A stretch of 10,406 bases of DNA from Alphaproteobacteria bacterium. Lineage in GTDB: Bacteria > Pseudomonadota > Alphaproteobacteria > Caulobacterales > Maricaulaceae. A program made the position numbers and the translations under genes. Positions 6,496 through 10,406 of the stretch are shown in pieces (position 1 is the stretch's first letter; each line of letters begins with the position of its first letter). Below the pieces are notes generated by a model that was given only the letters and a program-made list of their open reading frames with translations, searched no databases and was not told the DNA's origin. The stretch covers positions 1-10,406 of the forward strand of contig JAUIEH010000054.1 in NCBI GenBank assembly GCA_030428405.1, given 5' to 3'.

Positions 6496-6686
6496 ATTTC
6501 GGAGACCGCCCGACCGGACGCAGCTTGCGTGATTTGGCCCGCGCCATGATCGCAGAAGCGCAAATGCTCAAACGCGCCGGAGAGCGCGACCTCGCTCTTG
6601 ATCTTGGCCGCCGGGCGCGTGCGATTGATCTTCTCGGCTGGGGCTTCGCCGAACCGGCGATGGTTCCCGCACGCATCCGCCGCTAA
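6486..6686 (+). CDS. 66-aa helical small protein, unknown function
   Basis: The ATG at 6486 follows GAGGGAAGAG (6471-6480); a second ATG two codons later (6492) is an alternative start. The 66-residue product has a long amphipathic, charged helix (RSLRDLARAMIAEAQMLKRA, 12-31, continuing to about 50) and a short hydrophobic, Trp-containing end (LLGWGFAEPAMVPARIRR). Codon use is GC-rich at third positions and regular, which makes it the best supported of the three small genes. It overlaps the preceding gene by 10 bases and converges on the minus-strand gene at 6694. The family was not recognised; a helical DNA- or protein-binding role would be speculation. Confidence 0.6.
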   Translation: MPMNFGDRPTGRSLRDLARAMIAEAQMLKRAGERDLALDLGRRARAIDLLGWGFAEPAMVPARIRR

Positions 6687-6693
6687 GGCCGGA

Positions 6694-6843
6694 TCATGCG
6701 CCATAGAGGCGGGCGACGAGAAACACGACGCCCGCCCATATGGCTGCGCAAAAGCCGACACACAGCGTCCACACGCCCAGGCGAAGCCAGTCCGGTTTCC
6801 AGAGCGACTTGCGCCGCGGTTTGATCGGAGCCGTTTCGCTCAT
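6694..6843 (-). CDS. 49-aa single-pass membrane protein
   Basis: A minus-strand frame from ATG at 6843 to TGA at 6694. The N-terminus is basic and soluble (KPRRKSLWKPDWLR, 8-21). One clear membrane segment follows (LGVWTLCVGFCAAIWAGVVF, 22-41) and the protein ends LVARLYGA. The Lys/Arg-rich front before the span predicts a cytoplasmic N-terminus. It stops 7 bases from the convergent plus-strand gene, a tidy arrangement that supports both being genes. The ribosome binding site is weak. No function could be assigned. Confidence 0.6.
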   Translation of the reverse strand: MSETAPIKPRRKSLWKPDWLRLGVWTLCVGFCAAIWAGVVFLVARLYGA

Positions 6844-6950
6844 CACACAGACCCGAAAGCGTGGGCTGCGCGCAGTGTTCCATCAGCGCGAAAAGTCGTC
6901 TCACTCAGCATCATGACAAACATCTGCGCCGCGAACGGCGCCGGCTTTCG

Positions 6951-6965
6951 TCGCCTTTGAGGCGA
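6951..6965 (-). terminator. Weak hairpin downstream of the GNAT-nitrilase gene
   Basis: TCGCCT (6951-6956), loop TTG, AGGCGA (6960-6965) form a perfect 6-bp stem about 57 bases beyond the stop of the minus-strand gene that ends at 7022. No run of T follows on the minus strand, so it is only a possible terminator or mRNA 3'-end structure. Confidence 0.25.
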
Positions 6966-7021
6966 AACAGCGGCGCGCGCAGCGCAGCGTCGGCGCGTGA
7001 CGCAACGCCCGGCGATGCTGA

Positions 7022-8572
7022 TTATCCGCCGTCCGCCCATTCCACCTTATAAAGGTCAAATCGCCTGTCGCGGAGATTGCGTACAGTGCCTTGCGCGCGC
7101 GCCCAGGCGATGTCGGCGAGCGAAACGTCGGCAATGGTGACGGTTTCGACATTCTCGCTGGCCTCGGCAGCGATGCCGTCGCGTGCGAATGGAAAGTCGC
7201 ACGGCGTGAGAATGCAGGACTGGGCGTATTGGATGTCCATGTTCTCGACATTGGGCAGGTTGCCGCAATTGCCGGAGAGCACGACATAGCACTGGTTTTC
7301 GATGGCGCGCGCCTGGCTGCAATAGCGCACGCGCAAATAGCCCTGGCGCGTGTCCGTGCAGAAGGGCACGAACAAAATGCGCGCGCCTTCATCGACGAGG
7401 CGGCGGGCGAGTTCGGGAAACTCCGAGTCATAACAGATCAACACACCGATCGGTCCGCAATCGGTTGGTATCGCGCGCACTTCAGAGCCGCCTTCGATAT
7501 TCCACCAATAGCGTTCGTTCGGCGTCGGATGGAGTTTTTCCTGCGCATGGACCGAGCCGTCGCGCAAAAAGACATAAGCGACATTGGCCACCGCGCCGCT
7601 TTCCGTGCGTGTGGGGTGCGAGCCGCCGATGATGTTGATGTTGTAACCAAGCGCCATGGCGCTCAGACGCTCGATGAGCTGGGGCGTGTACGACGTCAGC
7701 GCCTCGATCGATTCCGCCGGCGTCAGCTTGCGCTTTTCAAAGGCGAGCAATTGCAGCGTGAACAGCTCCGGAAAGACGACGAAGTCAGACTTATAATCCG
7801 TTACAACGTCCACGAAGTATTCAATATTGGCGATGAAGTCGTCGAAACTTTCGACATGTCGCTGCTGGAACTGAACCGTGGCGACGCGCACCGATTCCGG
7901 GTCGTGGCGAGAGACCGGCTGCTTGCCGATGGACGGGTCCGCATACGGATTGCGCCAGACCATCTTGACCGCATAGCCCATGGATTGCTCATCCATAGGC
8001 AGATAATTGGCCATGACGCCGGCTGGCTCGAACTCATTGCGCAACTGAAAGCCGAGGACGGGGTCGCGGATCTGTTTGGATTGGACGGCTTCAAGATAAG
8101 CCTCCGGCGTGCCGAACTGCTTCATGCGCCGTTTCAGGCCGGGCATGCGTCCGCCGAACACGATGCCCTTCAGCTGCCATTCCTCACACAGACGTTTGCG
8201 CGCATCATAAAGCCGCTGTCCCACGCGCAGATTGCGCAGCTCCGGATCGACGCAGACCTCCATGCCGTAAAGCCAGTCGCCATTGGGGTCATGGCGCGAG
8301 CCATAGCCGCCGCCTGTGATGGCGTCATAATTGTGCGGGGAGAATGCGGTCTTTTCATCGATGATGAAGGTCGCGGCGTAGCCGACGATCTTGTCTTCAT
8401 ATTCAACGACGAACTGGCCCTCGGGAAAGGTGGTCACATGCGCCTGCACCATGCCGGGCGTGTAAGGCGGCATTTCCGGATAGGTGCGGCGGACGAGATC
8501 GAGGATGGCGTCGACATCGCCGACGGCGGCGGTGCGGACGAAGAGCTTGGCTGGCGCGCTAACGAGTGTCAT
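7022..8572 (-). CDS. Fused GNAT N-acetyltransferase and carbon-nitrogen hydrolase (nitrilase superfamily)
   Basis: A 516-residue two-domain protein. The N-terminal part, about 10-210, is a GNAT acetyltransferase: LFVRTAAVGDVDAILDLVRR opens the fold, and MEVCVDPELRNLRVGQRLY (104-122) is the acetyl-CoA binding region. The C-terminal part, about 228-512, is a nitrilase-superfamily hydrolase with the complete Glu-Lys-Cys triad: E269 (VFPEL), K346 (QEKLHP) and C380 (LICYDSEFPE). Such fusions are known in bacteria, usually with unknown substrate; the hydrolase half would cleave an amide or nitrile and the GNAT half acylate an amine. The ATG at 8572 is preferred because the GNAT fold begins right after it and AGG lies 9 bases upstream; an in-frame ATG at 8632 would add 20 unconvincing residues. 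It is divergent from the exported protein at 8757. No defect is visible, and domain calls are firm. Confidence 0.93.
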   Translation of the reverse strand: MTLVSAPAKLFVRTAAVGDVDAILDLVRRTYPEMPPYTPGMVQAHVTTFPEGQFVVEYEDKIVGYAATFIIDEKTAFSPHNYDAITGGGYGSRHDPNGDWLYGMEVCVDPELRNLRVGQRLYDARKRLCEEWQLKGIVFGGRMPGLKRRMKQFGTPEAYLEAVQSKQIRDPVLGFQLRNEFEPAGVMANYLPMDEQSMGYAVKMVWRNPYADPSIGKQPVSRHDPESVRVATVQFQQRHVESFDDFIANIEYFVDVVTDYKSDFVVFPELFTLQLLAFEKRKLTPAESIEALTSYTPQLIERLSAMALGYNINIIGGSHPTRTESGAVANVAYVFLRDGSVHAQEKLHPTPNERYWWNIEGGSEVRAIPTDCGPIGVLICYDSEFPELARRLVDEGARILFVPFCTDTRQGYLRVRYCSQARAIENQCYVVLSGNCGNLPNVENMDIQYAQSCILTPCDFPFARDGIAAEASENVETVTIADVSLADIAWARAQGTVRNLRDRRFDLYKVEWADGG

Positions 8573-8756
8573 GGCGCGAAACCTAGTGTGCGTCGCGAAA
8601 CAACGCACGTGCAGTGCGGCAACACTCAGCACGCGCGCGCGACGGATCCTTCGCCGTCTGCACGCAAAATAAACCAGCAGCGCGCGCCCGCCGCCTGCGC
8701 AAAACGAATCCGCCTAAGAATAGACGGTTCAAATTCAAAGCCCGGGAGCGTCGCAG

Positions 8757-10256
8757 ATGTCACCGCTTATCCGCCGGACCGCCTATGCGGCTTGCGCAAG
8801 TCTCGCGCTTGCGCTGATGGCTGCGCCGAATCACGCCCTTGCGCAGAAGCCCGAGAACGCGCCGCCCGCCGCGCCGGAAGTCGAAGACGCCAAGCCCGGC
8901 ATGACGGCGCCGGAAGCTCCCGCGCCCGAGGCGGCGCCTTCGCCGGCGCCGGAGTTCGCACCGGCTGAAGCGCCCGCGCCGGAACCCGCGCCAGAAGCAG
9001 AACCTGAGCTCATTCCCGCCGAGGCGCCTGCGCCTGCGCCTGAGGCTGAACCCGAAACGCCAGACGCGCCCGACAGCGCGCCGGCGCCGACGCCGGTCTC
9101 CGCCGAAATGGATGTCGACGCTGAGATTGAAGCGGCCGCCGACGTCATCGCCGCAGGCTTCGAGCCGGGCGAGGCCGACGCGTTCCAGGCGCTTTTGGCG
9201 GAGCATCCAGACGCCAATGGCGGCGCCTTTTTCGGCCAGATGCTGTACCTGACGCGCCATTTCGATCGCGCCGCGTGGTTCTTCGCACAACAGGCGATGG
9301 CGGACCCCTCCGACATGGCGGCGCGGAACAATTTCGCGGTGATGCTGTCGGAGCTCGCGCTCAGCGAGGATTATGACAACCCGCCGGGCTGGCTCGAACT
9401 CGCCATCGCGCTGGAACGCGCCGCACATCTGTCGGACCCGGACAATCCCAACTATCTCAACAATCTCGGACGCGACTTGATGGCGCTGCATGAGCGCGAC
9501 GGTGACGCGGCTGTGATCGAAGAGGCGATCGCGATGCTGGAGCGCGCGCGCGATGCTGAGATTGATGAAGTGCTCTATCTGACCAATCTCTCACGCGCGC
9601 TTGCGCTGTCGGGTGATGCGGAAGGCGCGGCCGCCGCGCTGGAAGCAGCGCGCAGACTGGCGCGGCATCACCCGGCCGTCTCGATGACGGCGGCGCGTCT
9701 TTCGGGCACGCCGGCGGGCGATGCGTATGCAGGTGAGGCGCGCGAATGCTCGGTCGATTTCCGCTGTCCGCAGGTTTGCGGGGTCAGCATTGTCGGGCGC
9801 ATTAATATGGTGACCTGCGAGATGGAGAATGCGAGCGCGCAGATGGCGTGTCAGGCAGGCGAGCCGTATGCGGAAAGCTATGCCTGCGAGGAAGCGCTGC
9901 CGGAATATGGCATCCTCATTCCGGGCCTGAATTCGGGCTTCTCGCTGTCCTCGCCCTGGGGCGGGGTTCATGTCTTGCTGGACGGCGATGGCGGCGTGCG
10001 CTTCCGCGCCGAGGCGGGGCCGAATTTCGGGCCGATTAATCCTTATGTGCGTACGGATGGCCGGTGGGATCCAGAGGGCGGCGTATCGTTTTCCGACACG
10101 CGGATCGGCGTGAAATACAATCTCGCTCATCGGAATTTCCTCGGCCGCGAGGCTGGCAATTGGGGCTGGCAGCCGGCCTTTGTGCAGGCCGAAGCGACTG
10201 AGCGCGGCAGCGAGTATGACGCCGGCGTCTATGGCAATTTCCAATTGGTGCACTAG
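8757..10256 (+). CDS. Exported TPR-like protein with a six-cysteine C-terminal module
   Basis: A 499-residue protein. Residues 1-29 are a Sec signal peptide (RR at 6-7, hydrophobic core, cleavage after ALA29). Residues 30-117 form an Ala/Pro/Glu-rich linker of EAPAPE-type repeats, likely spanning the periplasm or cell wall. Residues about 140-305 are helical and TPR/Sel1-like (for example ARNNFAVMLSELA, 188-200; NYLNNLGRDLMAL, 232-244; YLTNLSRALALSGDAEGAAA, 274-293). Six cysteines follow (331, 337, 341, 354, 365, 377) in a compact module, then a glycine/aromatic-rich, beta-like end (GFSLSSPWGGVHVLLDGDGG, 394-413, to the C-terminus) that resembles outer-membrane or surface beta segments. The ATG at 8757 has GGGAG (8744-8748) at 8 bases. 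Location in the periplasm or at the outer membrane is inferred. I recognise no named family for the cysteine module. Confidence 0.88.
   Translation: MSPLIRRTAYAACASLALALMAAPNHALAQKPENAPPAAPEVEDAKPGMTAPEAPAPEAAPSPAPEFAPAEAPAPEPAPEAEPELIPAEAPAPAPEAEPETPDAPDSAPAPTPVSAEMDVDAEIEAAADVIAAGFEPGEADAFQALLAEHPDANGGAFFGQMLYLTRHFDRAAWFFAQQAMADPSDMAARNNFAVMLSELALSEDYDNPPGWLELAIALERAAHLSDPDNPNYLNNLGRDLMALHERDGDAAVIEEAIAMLERARDAEIDEVLYLTNLSRALALSGDAEGAAAALEAARRLARHHPAVSMTAARLSGTPAGDAYAGEARECSVDFRCPQVCGVSIVGRINMVTCEMENASAQMACQAGEPYAESYACEEALPEYGILIPGLNSGFSLSSPWGGVHVLLDGDGGVRFRAEAGPNFGPINPYVRTDGRWDPEGGVSFSDTRIGVKYNLAHRNFLGREAGNWGWQPAFVQAEATERGSEYDAGVYGNFQLVH
8844..9107 (+). repeat. Degenerate tandem repeats coding an Ala-Pro-Glu linker
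   Basis: Short imperfect repeats of GCGCCG/GAAGCN/CCCGCG-type units encode repeated EAPAPE, PAPEAE and PAPE strings within the exported protein. They are in frame throughout, so length changes in whole units would be tolerated. Such acidic proline-rich linkers are common between a signal peptide and a folded domain in alphaproteobacterial envelope proteins. Confidence 0.7.
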
Positions 10257-10282
10257 CGCCTAAGCCATTGTTCAAGCTTGGG

Positions 10283-10312
10283 GAGCGGCGGCGAGAAAAC
10301 GCGCCGTCGCTC
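10283..10312 (+). terminator. Strong hairpin after the exported-protein gene
   Basis: GAGCGGCGGCG (10283-10293) pairs with CGCCGTCGCTC (10302-10312) over 11 positions, with one G-U pair and an 8-base A-rich loop. It lies 27 bases past the stop codon at 10256. Only a short ATCTT follows, so it is a weak-tailed intrinsic terminator or a 3'-end stabilising structure. It also separates this gene from the RNA gene that follows. Confidence 0.55.
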
Positions 10313-10356
10313 ATCTTGCGCCTTGATGTTGCGCCGCACACTGGGCGACGCTTTTT

Positions 10357-10406
10357 GAGCCCGGGCCGCAGGGACGGCCCGATGGAGACGTGCGAACCCC
10401 GCCGGA
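10357..10406 (+). ncRNA. ffs: Probable 5' half of the small SRP RNA (4.5S), cut by the window end
   Basis: The last bases, GTGCGAACCCCGCC-GGA, resemble the conserved 5' side of the alphaproteobacterial SRP RNA just before its GGAA-capped apical hairpin, which would fall beyond the window. A short hairpin, GGGCCG (10363-10368) with CGGCCC (10375-10380), lies ahead of it. There is no reading frame or ribosome binding site. TTGATG at 10323 could be a -35 element, but the -10 is unclear, so the 5' end is approximate. The RNA guides Ffh to ribosomes making membrane proteins. In many bacteria ffs lies next to dnaX, which would be expected just to the right. The match rests on recall of the consensus and on half the molecule only. 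Confidence 0.45.

Noticed and set aside
8757..8798. Lipoprotein signal at Cys13 of the exported protein
   Set aside because: The cysteine lies too early, inside the hydrophobic core, and a normal ALA cleavage site follows at residue 29.
7091..8968. A 625-residue open frame on the plus strand
   Set aside because: It runs antisense to the GNAT-nitrilase gene, whose catalytic motifs are unmistakable; long antisense frames are expected in GC-rich DNA, and this one has no domain and no ribosome binding site.
1..10406. CRISPR array, tRNA or insertion sequence
   Set aside because: No regularly spaced repeats, no cloverleaf-like conserved arms and no transposase motifs were found on either strand by eye.

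Overview
The window reads as chromosomal DNA of a GC-rich alphaproteobacterium. The closest feel is the Hyphomonadaceae/Maricaulales/Parvularculaceae type of marine or freshwater lineage. This placement is an inference from protein character (PurA, a family-I aspartate aminotransferase, a GNAT-nitrilase fusion, Ala/Pro/Glu-rich secreted proteins), strong GC bias at third codon positions, and an alphaproteobacterial-looking SRP RNA 5' half at the right edge. No rRNA, tRNA, CRISPR array or transposase was found.

Layout. The left edge holds the 3' three quarters of purA (adenylosuccinate synthetase). Immediately after its stop codon the base composition drops, and a two-gene, minus-strand cassette follows (1111-2870). 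It consists of a DUF262 protein with the FQR / W / DGLQR signature and, overlapping it by 16 bases, a MAE_28990/MAE_18760-like HEPN protein with an intact RX4H RNase motif. About 500 bases of compositionally mixed DNA follow (2871-3369) with no convincing gene. The GC-rich chromosome then resumes: a 71-aa single-pass membrane protein, a 261-aa protein of unknown function, and an aspartate aminotransferase (4671-5897).

An AT-rich regulatory island (about 5990-6126) carries three copies of a 10-base motif in alternating orientation, two of them forming a perfect 12-base inverted repeat. It precedes three closely packed small genes (38, 53 and 66 aa), each with its own ribosome binding site. These converge on a 49-aa membrane-protein gene on the minus strand. 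Next come a 516-aa GNAT acetyltransferase/nitrilase-superfamily fusion on the minus strand, a divergent 499-aa exported TPR-like protein with a six-cysteine C-terminal module, a probable terminator, and what looks like the 5' half of the SRP RNA gene (ffs), cut by the window end.

How it fits together. Most genes are ordinary housekeeping (purine and amino-acid metabolism, SRP) or lineage-specific envelope genes. The accessory element is the DUF262-HEPN cassette, which looks horizontally acquired. It is best read as a candidate nucleotide-sensing plus RNase defence or toxin-antitoxin-like module. The other item worth following is the palindrome-controlled small-protein cluster at 6072-6843, which I could not match to any known system.
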